Below are positions 15,501 to 29,900 of a DNA stretch of 64,000 nucleotides, piece after piece. The notes below the pieces were generated by a model. That model was not told where the DNA came from, did not search any database, and was given only the letters and a program-made list of their open reading frames with translations. How positions within the stretch are numbered: the first letter of the stretch is position 1; each line of letters opens with the position of its first letter. The position numbers and the translations under genes were made by a program. The stretch is from Heliocidaris tuberculata (taxonomy: Eukaryota > Echinodermata > Echinoidea > Camarodonta > Echinometridae), in the NCBI GenBank assembly GCA_025618425.1, contig CM046836.1:10453004-10517003 (forward strand), read 5' to 3'.

Positions 15501-18500
15501 ACAGCCGAAAATGCTGATGACCCTCCAAACAGTTCCCCAAAGTTTACAGCCCTGGTGTAGTACATGAACACGCTGAAGAAATTAAGTTGTGGGACCTAAC
15601 TCATAAAATTAAACCCCTGACAAGTATTTGTAACACGACCCCTCTGTGGTCACGTCATGCCCTATTCAATTAATGTTTGTTGCTTTGGGTCGATAGCGAG
15701 GGGCCCTTAATTTTGCACGAAAGGACCATGATACTTGAAAATTTTACTGCCTGTTTTGTTGTTTAGCATTATTTAAAGAGCCAGACACATCTGTGGCCTT
15801 TCTAGTTAGGGGGCTGTGGAGTGGGCCTGTGAGGGATTACAGGGAAAAAGGGTCACTGAAAGAGTTCTAATTGTGCTGCCATTGCACTTCCTATTTATTC
15901 ACTACATACAGATTTATTTATATTTTCATTTTCATGGGGGAAAGCAATAGCAACTGATCCCCCTTTTCCCTTCATAGGGGCCAACAATCCCCCTCTGGGA
16001 TTTTAATCCGCTTTGTGCAATCATAAGAAACTTGTATTACTAAAATGAGAAAAACACAAAAAGGTGAATTTGGTGTTTTTTCTGCATTTCTTTAAATGGT
16101 TTGCTATCACAGAAAGATCCAGACCATCCAGTTTCCATAATGATCAATGATGCATACTTGAGAAAATATGTGACACGATGGGACATGGGCTGATCATCCT
16201 ACAATACAATTCTCTTTTTCTTTTAGTATCTGGTCCCCATGGAAGACCAGTTGCACTATGTAAGTGTAGCTGAAAATGGGCTATCCAGCCGTCTCTTTCT
16301 TGCCTTTCCTTGTTACCCACGCCGATGAAATCGGCAGGGTTATGTAAAGGGTTCCGTATGTTTGTATGTTTGTTTGTTTGTTTGTTTGTTTGTTTGTTTG
16401 TTTGTTTGTTTGTTTGTGTACAAGATAACTAGAGAACGGGTGAACGGATTTGCACCAAATTTTCAGGAATTGTTTGGATAGTGACAGGAAAGAATCAATT
16501 AAATTTTGGTGATGATTGGTTGATCCCTGCAAATTCTGTGTGACCTTCTAGTCTTCTTCGTTGAGAATGGTGCTGATGCCATTACGTAAGTGTTAAGCTA
16601 TCGATGCGCTTTGTTGGGATATCGGTATCGGCTCCTTAAATCTGAACAGCGGTGTATACGTGCGAAACGGTGAACTATAGAGTCACACTGGTAATGGCGT
16701 CAGCACCATTCTCAACGAAGAAGAAAAAAATGTTTTTAACTACTGAATTATTAGTCTAGAATATCGTAAAATTGCCCGAGTAGTCCGGTGATTCTAAAAG
16801 CAATCCTTATTTGATCTAGAGACTGGTAAGAAACTTCACAGAAATGGATAGTATTGATAGGAACAGTAAGTTTAGATTTAATTTCTCTCGAGTTTCTCAC
16901 TTGCAGCAGAAAATGCTGCGGTAGCTAATGCAGCTAGACGCCGGATCGGACGGCCCAGCGCGTACATGGCAAACGGCCAAATTTCGGGCATTGGCTCAGA
17001 TTAGCCGTGAAGTTTCATTACTTTTGCATTGTGATTGTTGATTTAGAACTCATCCTAGTTAATAATGTGGATTCTCTGGGTCTTTTACTACGGATTATCG
17101 AACATCATATTTATCAAATCTATCTGCAAAAAAAACTAGGTAGGATTTTTTATTCACTCAATCCCTCCCCTTAAAAAGCAAAGGTAGATCTAGTTCCTTT
17201 CCGTGTGCTCTAGATCGAACGTTGGACTAAATGTTGGCCTAGATTTAATTTCAGACCTATATGAACATACTACCTCATAACACCTGTAAAATTACACTTC
17301 GAATGATGCCTACTGACTTTATTTCTCACGGCTAATCCCCCAAATTTCCCATATCTAGCATACAAGTAGCAACACCAGCACCAACACCGAACGTGAAATG
17401 AAAATTTCTTAATCCCTAGGGTATAGTGTTAGTGAACGGAATTTTGTACATGAAATTAAACACCGGCTGCCGAGCTCGGTTCAGCAGACAACATCTGACA
17501 AAAATTAAACACCGGCAACCGGAACTACTGTACGTCAGAAAATCAGAGGTCAACACCTAGCACCGACTGATTTTTTTCTCATTTCATAGTCGGTGTTAGA
17601 TCATGATTTCGCGGCAAAATAAACACTAACCACAAACACCAACACCGAGCGTGAAATCACCCAATGTAGATTTCAGTTTTGACCCCATAGTATAGTATTG
17701 CAACTACTCTGTAGCACCGCCAACGTGTGGGTCTGCCGCCTTTGACGGCCCCTCTAGTTCATTTATGAATTTATCTAGTTTAATTGTGATTTTTTATCCT
17801 GGGATCATTACAATTAAGAAATCTCACTAGGTCAGTTGCTTACGACCCATTAGCGTGTTATTGTAAATGTTACCTAAATCGAAATCTAGCGTTTAGCCAT
17901 TTTAATTCAAATTTTACTTAACTATACAGCAATGAAAAAGCAATGAATTATCCTGATAATGAAAAGATAATTAAATTGATGCAGCTATGACTATGACTAC
18001 AACTACTACTACTACTACTAGTGGTGATGATAACAGTAATAATGATAATAATAATACTATAATAATAATGATGATAATAGTAATATTAAAGACACATATG
18101 CATCACGGCTAAAGTGAGGGTGGTTAATATGTGTAATTGTTGATAGCACTGATAACTCCTCTGAAATGCATTCTTTCCTTTTTTCAGGGAAGAGCTATTC
18201 ATGAAGTTACAGGCCGGAGTGGGAGCTGAAGCAATGGGCAAAGGGATAGCTGACAGAAGACAAGGATGGCTCCGCTTTCTGTAAATGATGCTCGAAAAAT
18301 ATCACAGCAAAGCTGTCAGTCCTCAAAGACAAATACTCGGTCCACAAAACATGTATCTCAAACTAAGAGAGCATCAATGAAGAAGTTTTTGACCAACTTT
18401 ACCTCAGTTGCTGAAGGTGAGCTCAATCTTGTTGCGATGATCATAAGAAAGAATGTATCATTTCGCTTTTCAGATGACTTAATCGCAACACTGAAACATA

Positions 18501-21500
18501 CTGAACCCACGTCAATGACCATTCAAGCTCTCCAATGTGGCAGAACAAAAGCAATATACTTGCTGACAGAATGTCTAGCCCCATTTGCTCATGCAGATAT
18601 GGTAAAGAGGTTGAAGGCTTCTCAAGGTAAGAAAAGTGGTTCTGCCTATAAACTGCATTTGTGCTGTGAAATATTTTAAACAATAATTGAATGAAAACCA
18701 AACTTTCAGCCCTACCTAAATTTGCAGTCATGGTTGTCAGAATATTTTATTTATATTTATTTTTTTGACTGACAGGTGAAATTGGTAATTCTCTCTGAAC
18801 CAAGTTTTACAGTCATGATTTCCACTATAAGATCACAGCTGATTTTGTTGAATCACACATTTTTGGTTTATAAACTGATAGCATGAACCTATCAAACTAG
18901 GGCTGTAAAAAGGAAAGACAAAGAATGTTTTCAACTTTTACCCAATTTTACACAATTTTCAGGAATCTTGAAAATGAGCACAGTATCATAGTCATATGTT
19001 TATCTTGTTTACTAAAACTTTTTTTTCTTAAACAGGCTTCTCAATACTCCGTGATAAGGCCACTGACATTACAAACCCTCTGTGTAAGTGTTCGATTCTA
19101 TGAAGGTGGAAAGGCTGTTCCAAATTTCTACCGTCTTATCAAGGTGGGAATTGAAGATGGTACTGCATCTGAACTTTTCAGGTTACTTGATGATGCTTTA
19201 AAGGAGGATGGCCTCAGCTGGACATCGGTAGTTGGATTTGGAAGCGATGGGGAAAACTTGATGCAAGGAGGGTCCAACTCACATATGACCAAAATCCAAG
19301 AGAGAGTCCCTCAGGTTTTTGTGCTGAAATGTTTCTGCCATATATTTCACCTCATTGCCAGCTATGCATGTCAGCAAGACAGCAGAACGGTTTGTGCATG
19401 ATGTCTACTATTTCTTCAAGACATCATCCAAAAGGTACAATATGTGGGAGATACATGTAGATGCCTCTATAAAACTTTATTATCCATATGTCAATTTTTA
19501 ATGCCTCCCATTTTCCAGCTTTATTATAAATAAGATACTTTCCTGGTGAACATGTCATTCATTACCAGAATCACTGTTTGGAAATGTGGATGGTTATGTT
19601 GCAATGGATTTTCAGTTCAAGACTCCAAATGAATGATGTGAATGATATATCACAGGATCTTTTGACTAATGTTTAATCCTTACGGTCCAAGTCAAAAATA
19701 CATGTTGATCAGCATATGTCCATTTGAGCCCAAGATATATTTATGTGTGTGTACTTGGTAAATCATGATGCTGTGGAGAATATTAGCAGTTGTAAATCGA
19801 AGGCAGTTTATTGAAATTTTGATTGGCTAATCTTAATAAAGAAAATTAAGATTGTAGTTTCAGTGTATTTAATATCTGCTCTGACATTAAAATTATAATT
19901 TGTTTGAATTTGCTCGGGTGGGCTAATGTGGCCACAGTGGAATCAATTCACCTCTGTACAAACAGCATTGTGATTTACTACAGTGCATGTTCCTGAAAAC
20001 TATAACATAAAATGTGAAGATTAAATCTTATAGGAAACAAAAATTTGAGCAGATCCAGAAGGCCCTCAACATTGCTCCACACAAACTGCTGAGACCAGCA
20101 CAAACAAGGTGGCTATCTCTACATGACTGTGCTAGCACGGTGCTGGAGCAGTGGTCTGCCCTGTGTGCATTCTTTGAGGGGGAGATGGAGCACTGCCTGC
20201 TAGCAGTCATAATCCAACAGCTGCAAAGCTCTACAATGACATGAAAAAGAAAGTTGTGCCAGCATGAACATCCTTGGGCACTTCAACCAGATGAGGTAAA
20301 TTGGTACCTGTTAGGATTATTCTTTGAAATGCACTGTGCACTGGAAACAGAGCTAAAGCCAGGAAAATAATTTCCAAAGCTCTTTGGAAGCACATAGGGA
20401 CGTATTATCACAATGCAATATGCGCTATACAAGAACACGATATTATCATCATTATTAGCAACAAAACATTTCTACCCTCAAACACTTCCCTTTCGCTGGT
20501 GAACAGTGCAATTCATATATGGGAATGAGCCTTAAACATGACAAATCTAGCATACTTACTGTGCAACAGATTCCACATCTATCTCATCTCCACCTAACCC
20601 CAGATAATCCGCTGCTGCAGCTGGTCTCTTAGTATCCTCCTTAGCAACCCCTCCTCCTCCTCCTACACCACCCTTCATGACATCACCTTTATCATCTTTC
20701 CTCTCACTTCCTGCAGATGATTTGGTGCCTGTATCTGTTTGCAAGGCAGGTCTTCCCATTTGTGCACTCTAGATAAAAACCATGACAACTTATCAAGTGT
20801 AAAGAGAAGGTTGAGTTCTGGGAAAGGTGAAAAATGATTTGTAAGCTTTCTTATTCTCTTTATGTCAGTTTGGAAGATTATCATGGAAGAAATGTCTCCT
20901 GAAAAGGATTGCTCTTCAAATGCCCTCAAATTCGAAATATGACGAGAAACAGCTGATATGTTCGGGCCGAACTTCCATGCCACATGTGTGTGTAGTCCCA
21001 TATACATTTTTGTGTGCAGTGCATGTGACTCTCAGCAGGATTGAATCAATTTCTTCTCATTTTAGTGATTCCAAAACCTTACAGCATACACCCATTACTA
21101 CATAATCAATCTTTCCCAATTACTTCCAGACAATTTCTTTCATAATGTAATTGCTTGACCAGAACTCAAAGTAACTACAATAACAGCATACATGTTTAAA
21201 CCAAGGAAAAATTTCAGTTCATTTCCAAATATTTCTTCAGAATTTTTTTCAAAATATCTATAAATTCAAATAGCAAGTGCAGACCTGTATATTAAAATCA
21301 CAATGCACACATGGCAGGGAGTGGCCCGTAACAACTCCTAAACTGAATGAAATGTCAACACCTGTGTTCATATATTCTTCTGTTTTCCTGTTTTACTCTA
21401 TGTCTCTAATTGTCAAAACTGACAACTAATGAACAAAATCTTGGCTATTTGGGCTGATGTAAATTTATTGTATGGTTCATTGTAGGTCTGGTGGTGATCT

Positions 21501-24500
21501 TATTGGTGTGACGGGGGGAAAAAAGCTTGATATCTGCAATCAAAAGAAAAATAGCAGAGATAGGTATGAAATTTACGTCAGTAGGGATGTCTGACAACCC
21601 TAACCCTGTGATAAGACTTTTTATTAACTTAATCTATTAGTACCTCTAACACTCCATATCCACAAGAGAATTGGGCTCTTGATGGGTTACTAAAAACCCT
21701 AGTGACTGCTTTTTCTTGTCTGAACTAAAATTGAATTAAAAAGAATTTAATGAGAATATTTACCTGATAAGACTTTTTATTAACTTGATCTATTAGTACC
21801 TTTAACACTCCATATCCACAAGAGAATTGGGCTGTTCATGGGTTACTAAAATCCCTAGTGACTGCTTTTTCTTGTCTGAACTAAAACTGAATTAAAAAGA
21901 ATTTAATGAGAATATTTACCTGTTTAGTAGAATCCGATTTAGGCAGCTGTTTCTTTTCCTCTGGTTTCTGTTTTGAAGGCATTGAATAGGTTGCACTCAA
22001 TCCAACTGCCTCATTCAGCCAATCATCACTATCTGCTTCAGGTGGCGCTTGCTTGGTTGGACTAGAAGAGACAGATGATTGGCGTGATAGACCAACTGGT
22101 CTCCGAGGTCGGTCCATGGTGGAGTTGCCAAAGATATCATCGTCACCGTCAGCTTCATCTGCAAATCTGTATTTAATTTTCATTGAAAGAAAAAAGGATA
22201 TCATGACATGATCCAACAGAAGCACTTTGTTTGTCAAGGTCATAGATCTGTAGAATATATGTTTTCCTGGGTAAAACAAGATCCAATATAAGACTAAGTC
22301 GCACCAATGTTGGCAATGCTCAGCATGGTGGCAGTTGGCAAGCCATCGTTAGCAGAACATTGGGCCATTGTCTTTACCAATACATGGTGGATATGGATTG
22401 GCTACATAATGTTGGGCCATATTAGTATTATGGTTGGCATGATACATGTAGCAATTAGCAAGCCGCCATTGGCCAAATGAGCTCTTACCTTGGCCCAACT
22501 TCTATTAGTCAATGTCGAGCCAATGTTGTCCTGGTAGACAAAAACATAGTGGCCTCATATCATGTTTGAACACATTTAGTCTAATGTTGGCCCAAGATAG
22601 TTTTGCTATGTGGGATATGGTCACAGACCAAAATAACAATATTCTTCACATAGCCTTGAAATCTATTACTAGACCCAAAATGCTATATGTATGAATGATC
22701 TATCAATTACCTTACACCTCTCCTACCAGGAGGGGCAGAGTCTGGTCGCTTGGATACCACAGAGGATGGAGTGTAGCCTCCAAAGGTGAAATCTTCCTCT
22801 TTAGGAGCAGATGGAGCTGTACAGAGTTCAAAGGTCAAATAAGTAAATTAAATGTTTTACCCAGGTGAAAGTTAGATAACATGCGGTTATAACGCAACAA
22901 GAAATTAATCTCCTAAGCAATCATCATTAAGGATTAACATGTGATACAAAATGTGGATTCACTGATTCATCCGCTTGCTGTGGTATAATGGCGAAGGCTT
23001 ATGACTCTCATACGAGACGTCCTGGGTTCCATCCCTGCTCGCTGCTTACATCCTTGGACAATGTGCTTTACCCACATTTGTCCGTCTCTACCCAGGTGTA
23101 TTAATGGGTACCTGGCAATTGCTGAGGTAATAATAATAGCAGGGCCCGCAGGATGAGCAATTTAAATACTGATGAGGCTACCCTGGGTACATAAAATCAT
23201 ATCATGTTTTCATTACCTGTTTGTGGCTTTCTGTACTTGGTATCCAACTGGAACTCCTTTGTGCGTCCTTTACTTGCAGGGGGTTTATCAAGTATACTGG
23301 TCTTTCCAAACAGGTCATTCACCTTGGCTTTAGCTGCCTCTTGTTCTTTATCCACCTTGGTACTTTTCTTTGGCATGTCTTGAGGGACATAGATTTGATG
23401 GATAGATAGATAGATAGATAGATAGATAGAATAGACAGATAGATAGATAGATAGATGTAGATACATGTAGATGGAAAGATAGACAGATAGATAGACAGAT
23501 ATATAGATGTAGATAGATAGATAGATGTAGATAGATAGATGTAGATAGATAGATAGATGGAAAGATAGATAGATAGATGTAGATAGATAGATAGATGTAG
23601 ATAGATAGATGTAGATAGATAGATAGATGGAAAGATAGATAGACATAGATAGATGTAGATAGATAGAGAGATGTAGATAGAGAGATGAAGATAGAAAGAT
23701 AGACAGATAGATAGATACATGGAGAAAGATAGACAAATAGATAAATCATATGAAACATTTATTTCCTCCATAAATTGCTCAACTAATTCTTTCAAAAATT
23801 GTTTGCTTGTCATCTTGCTGTTTCAATTTTTTATCTTGCTATTTCTACCTTTTAAGGAAAATGAATTACAATTAAGTTATAAATTGTGGAAAGTCAGATG
23901 CTTGTTTTGTTTTGTTTTGTTTTGTTTTGTTTTGTATTTGTGTTTTTTGTCTGAAACTGTTTCTGGTAATCACACATGCAAATATTGTCCTGTAGGTGCA
24001 TTTTTATCCTTTAACTTCTTGATAAGTATAGTGGAACCTTTAATTTCATACAGCAAAGGACTTTGGAACCATGACAATTAACTGTTGTATGGTATCTTGT
24101 TATATCAGACCCTTTAAAAGTGAGAGTCTACTGTATTACATTTCTGAATTGAACAAATGCAGTATTTATCCATTACCTCTTGGTGTGTCATCAAAACCCA
24201 ATCCATCCAAGATCCCATCATCGTCACCAAAGTCGATATCATCTGATTTCTTGGTGGTCGGCTTTGCTTGAGGTTTGCTTGCAGATGGACCTTTGCTTTT
24301 GTCTCTGTCTGTGATTACATAGCAGAGACAAATCAAATACCTTGCACACATTTCTATAACTAGCAGAATTACATGCAATTGTTGCAGGCTTCTCGGCAGA
24401 AGAAAGTTTACGCATGGTTCAAAGTGACAGAAATATGGCTTTACCGAATCCCATAGGGGTGATCTGAGAGGATCAAAGCAATATGGCAGGTTGGAAGTAT

Positions 24501-26943
24501 GTACTGAGACAATTATTGATCCATAATGAGTGAAATATGGCCTTTTGACATCCCAGGGAGGTGATTTTGGAGGACCAAAACAACTTTGGAGATTGAAAGT
24601 AGGCATTAACTGATTTATTTACTGATTTATTATATAAGCTACTGAAATCCTTGCATCTGATTGGCTGAAAGCAAATTTATCGGTAAAAATCACCAACAAG
24701 ACACTTGATGAAACACCCCCTGCAGTCAAAAGAAAAGTTGTCCCTAAATTCTAGGTATTCTCAATGCAATGGACAGGCCGAAATCTGCAATGCCTCATGG
24801 AAAATAGTCCACATCACGAAGACTGAAGTGGGAAATCCCAGGGCTTCGCATGGCTCCTATGCATTTAATGTAAACAATACATGCCATATATTTTCTTGCA
24901 ATATTTGGAAAATTTTCTTTGAATGCTCCCTCCTCTTTTGCCAGGTTATCTGTGAAGCATCAGGATGCTATTACCACATTTTTAAAACTTAAACATTTTG
25001 AGAAATACTCATGGATGAAAGACATACAGTTGGTGAAATGGCCAAGCAACAATGTTGCCATAGTAGCGCAGAGAGTTTTATGTCGAACCTGGAGGTTGGA
25101 ATCTGTGGCATCTGATAGGTATTGCAAATACCGAAAACTGTAACTCGTATTCTATTTCAACTTTTCTGCAATGGAGTCTAAATTCTCTACTGACACAAAC
25201 CCACCTCTTGGTGTTGTCTCCAGAAGAGTTTCATCACTTTGACTGATACCTAGAGCTTCCTTCTTAGAAACAGGAGCTGGATCTATGTGGCATGAAGACA
25301 AGTAAATCAATGAAATAGTTTTTTTCACAATGCCTTTGAATTTCACGTCCATATGAGCATATGATAGTAATGAGTGTTCAGGCATAATAACTATTACTCT
25401 TCACTCTCTATCAATACAAAGACATATCACTGAGAATACCACAAAATACAGTCACCAATTGAGGTAAAAGAAAATGGTTATCTAAATCTTTTTTTTTTAA
25501 TGAATGACTGCAAGCTCATCATCTCATGCTTACTCTGTAATGAAGCTCTACTTTCCCCAAATTATGTATATAAGTGTCTTGTTTAAAAATGTTTTTCTCA
25601 ATTATATAAATGTGCAATGATGATGTTTGTTCAGATAAACATAAAATCAATCACCAACTTAATAGTACATTTTAAAAATGAAATGTACATGTTTAACTGG
25701 AAAAAGGGTTGTGTAATCAGTTTAATCTGAATATGTGATTGGCTGATACAGTTCCACAACACATGCTTCATCAACAATTGCTCGGCAGGCAAATTCCTAA
25801 CTTAAAACAAATTCCTAACTTCAACCCTGGACCAAGCAATGTACCTAACCCTAACCCTTAAGCCCACCGCACATTATACGATCGAATGCGATCTGATTTT
25901 GGAAATAAATCACAATAGCATTAAATATAGGCAAATCTACCTTATTCAGTTTCTGGACAATAATATAAATACTAAACATAGGGTTTTGGTGCGCTGTCAG
26001 CCTTATACTAGGAATAAGGGCCAAATTAGTTTCAAATCGTAGACAATCATAGAACTGCTCTGATTGTCATTACGACATTTTTTATTTAACTATTTTTTGT
26101 ATATGACTATGTAGAACCTCAATCAAAAACATTTTTTGTGTTTAAATGTTTATATCAAATATCATAAAACGGGTTCAAGAATGTAGCCATCCTGATTGGT
26201 CAAATAACACCACGTGACCGTGCAAAAAAAAAGTACTAACGCACAGCGAGGGAACTAACACATGGCTAATCCAGATCAAACCGGATCTGTAAAGTGAAAG
26301 CACTAAGATTGTAGACCCGTTTTATAAAACTATTAATACATGGTTGTGAGTTTGTGCGTAAGTGCGATCCGGCAACACGCAGGTTTTTATCTTGGTGTCT
26401 AACACACTCGGCTACGCCTCGTGCGTTAGTACACCACGATAAAAACCTTTGTGTTGCCGGATCGCACTAACGCACTCCCAACCATGTATTAATAGTATAC
26501 TATTAAATTTTCTTCCAAAATCAGATCACAGACTGATCATATAGCGTGTGGTTGGCTTTACACTATATCTTTGAGGAAATACAGCCCTGAGCAACATATG
26601 CCAGAGCAAATTGTTGGGTCGTCATTAAAAAAACCCTAAAACTCTAGAACCACAATCAGAGGCAATGCCATAAAAAATATATCATAAAAATAACATCTAT
26701 ATCTACTGAATATCCAAAACAGACCATTTTGTTTGTTTGCTGGTCTCTTCTCCTCTGCTGGTGGGTCATCTCTCACAGCTGGCCTGGAAGATCCAGCGTT
26801 CGTAGCCTTGGCAACGGGCTTCTTCTTGGGTTTTGGAGCATCCTCATCATCAGAGAGAAGACCAGCAAGAGGGTCATCTTCATCAAACTCTACAAGAATA
26901 GAAAATGGGAGTTAATTTTGAGATCAAATGAGATAGAGGTGAG

Positions 26944-26974
<31 letters not shown>

Positions 26975-29900
26975 AGGGAGAGAGAAAGAGAGAGAGAGGG
27001 AGGGAGAGAGAGAGAGAGAGGGAGGGAGAGGGTAAAAGTCACTCCAAAAAAAATCCCTGTGTGGGGCTGTGTCAATTTCAGGCAGCAGTCGACCTCTAAG
27101 TTGAAGAGGTAAAAACACCAGAATAATCAGCAAAAATCTGGGAAAATACATGTACTTCCTTTATACATTTTAGGATGATAAAATATCTTATTTCTGCATA
27201 ATTCTTTGAATTGGATCACTATCACCCTGATCAAGTGAAATTTTCAGGCTGTTTTTGGCCGGCGTCCTTTCTCCTTTGAAGCTCTCACATGAACTCGAGA
27301 TTACATGGGAGGCATTCCGGGCGGTACAGAGGAACCGAGTGCAAGGTTATCTAAAAAAAACTTGAATGTGTGTGAGTGGGTTAAAGTAAACTTATTAACG
27401 ATAGCCATTGGTCTTTCCACAAAGTATGAATAATTGGGAATAAATACTAATAACAACTCACCTCCAAAGTCAAAGGATGTTGATTTTGGTTTACTTTTAC
27501 CAGGGAAAGTCTTGGAGAGTCCAGGTGACTTCTTCTGTTCTGATGCTTCAGGTAAAGAACCTGTGAGTATAAATTTAAACCAGAATGTCAATGACGTAGC
27601 GCTCATCCGGCATCTGGCCAAAGCAATTGTCATGATTTTCATTTCTCCACTAAACTGGATGGGAAATGAAGGAAAAGAAGCATTTTTTGCAAATTTTGAA
27701 TAAATTTGCATAAATTATAATTAATGTTTGAGGCAAAATTTCAACATTCTGTTTAAAAGTTCTATATATCTCACTTTGATCTACCAGATAAAACACACAA
27801 ATTAAAATTAGTCAATAAATGAAGAAGAAGCATTTTTACAATATTTTTTGTTATTTTTTGAATAAATTTGCATATAAATTAACATAAGTAATGTTTGAGG
27901 CAATATTTCAAAATTCTGTGTAGAATTTCAGTGTATTTCACTAAGCTCTACAAGGTGACACACAAAAAAAATCAAAATCGCTCAATAAATGAAAGAGAAG
28001 AAGCATTTTAAAAAAAATTTGAATAAATCTGCATATTAAGTTCTAAGTAATGTTTGAGGCAAAATTTCAAAATTCTGTGTAGAAGTTGTGTATATCTCAC
28101 TTACAATGTACCTCTACAAGATGAAACAAACCCCCCAAAACCAAAAATAATCGGTCAATAAATGAAGGAGAAGAAGCATTTTTTGTGATTTTGAATAAAT
28201 TTGCAGAAATTAGCATAATCAATGAATTTTACAATCCTGTGCAGACATTTCGAATCCCCACCTAACCCTATAATATAAAGCAGACAGAGTCAAAATCTGA
28301 TGAGAAATGACGAAGATGAAGTATTTTGAAATTGTGGACGGACGGACGCCGGATGCCACGCCCTGGCATAAGCTCATCGGGCCCATTTGGGTCAGATGAG
28401 CTAAAAAAGAAAGGTAGTTTGTTATTTTTTTCAAGGAATTGTAAAAACCAGAGACTTTCGCAGGCAGGAAATGTTTGCAATTTTCCAGAGTGGTCCAGAT
28501 TTGACAAAGTTTCATGCCACAAAATGATTGAATTGAAAGGGCGTAGCATGTTTTACCTTTATCTGCTTTCTTTTCCAAGTCATGAGTCTTGAACATATCG
28601 TCGTCTAGGTCATCGCTGATGTTATACGTTCCCTTCCGACTCAATCCAGGACTGGGCGTGGCAGCAGGACTTGGGGTCGCATCCCTCACGGACCCTTTCT
28701 TTTTAGGAGCCGCACTCTCTTTGCTGGTGGTCTTCTTTGACTTGAGGGAAGAACTAAAGAGGGCGTCGTCCATGTCATCCATATCCTGGGAAGAGGATTG
28801 TAAAAAAAAAAAATGCATTTCAAATGTTATTATCCCATAATCAATATAAATTAATAAGAGAAAAAGATGAATGGAATCATAAAGTACCATGAATATATTT
28901 ACATTATGAGCAATAACATAGCATACAATGTATGTAATCATAAAACTGAACAACAGTAAGAAATATCAATAGAAGTGAAAAGTGACAAATAGTTTCCAAC
29001 AGCACTTCTAAATTTACCCATATTATACACAAATATAGACTGTTCATCAACAGGATATCTTTTTTTTTTTTTTTAATTTTCTTTCTACATTCCCATTATG
29101 GGGATGCTAAATGATGCTGACACCTAAGCAAACAATTTCATCCTGAAATTTCACCCTTTTCTACACTTTTATTTTGAAAAGTTTTATGTGAGCTGATTGA
29201 ACATTGTATCATTGTTTTTATCATGTACATTGTAACCACTGCAATTCAGCCTTCGGGCTGCGAGAATGGAATTTTAGCAGTAAAAATCCTTCAATCGATC
29301 AATCAATCAATCATGATCTTAATCTCAGTGGTCATATATTTTAATGAAATAAGAGATTGATGTAAAAAAGCAATGTCTCTTCATATACATGTAGTACTGC
29401 AGTGCTATGCTATAGAATAATCAGTGGATTATGTATGAAGGAGAAAGAGACAGAAAGACACATGTATAAATACAGAGAGACAAAATCAGAGAGCAAAATT
29501 GGTTAACACACACAGAACACTTACAGCTAATGCCTTTGTGAGAGCATTCACATCAGCATCTGACACACTCGAATTCTGGAGAAAAAAGAACGGAAAATTG
29601 AAAATGTGGTCAAATGATTAATAATTATAACAATAACCACGTACCCTTGCTGTGTTTGTACAAATATTCAGTAGGCCAGTTTACTACTAATATGTTTCCA
29701 TTATGTGCACTTTTCACAACCCCAAACTTTTTTTGAGGCTTGTCAAACGTAGCAACACCTTATGCAAACAGAGTGGTTTTCATCCAGAGATGAAAACATT
29801 CTAAATAAATTGAATAATTGATTACAACACAAAAGATTTCATTACATAATAAACATTTCAAGTGAAGTAACCAAATACAGGTACTACTTTTTAATATCCT

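Noticed and set aside
22975..23045. Possible tRNA gene
   Set aside because: A and B boxes are present but no acceptor-stem pairing, and the sequence runs into a SINE tail; called tRNA-derived SINE.
23393..23745. Regularly spaced short repeats resembling an array
   Set aside because: Simple GATA tetranucleotide repeats in a eukaryotic intron; no CRISPR-like spacers or cas genes.
23197..23813. Long minus-strand ORFs rich in Tyr/Leu/Ser/Ile
   Set aside because: Translation of the GATA microsatellite; only 23217-23378 is real FBF1 coding sequence.
26724..27151. ORFs with Arg/Glu or Ser/Leu runs
   Set aside because: Products of the GA microsatellite next to FBF1 exon 6.
28219..28953. 244-residue minus-strand ORF
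   Set aside because: It is FBF1 exon 4 plus read-through into both introns; splice sites and phase define the shorter exon 28557-28785.
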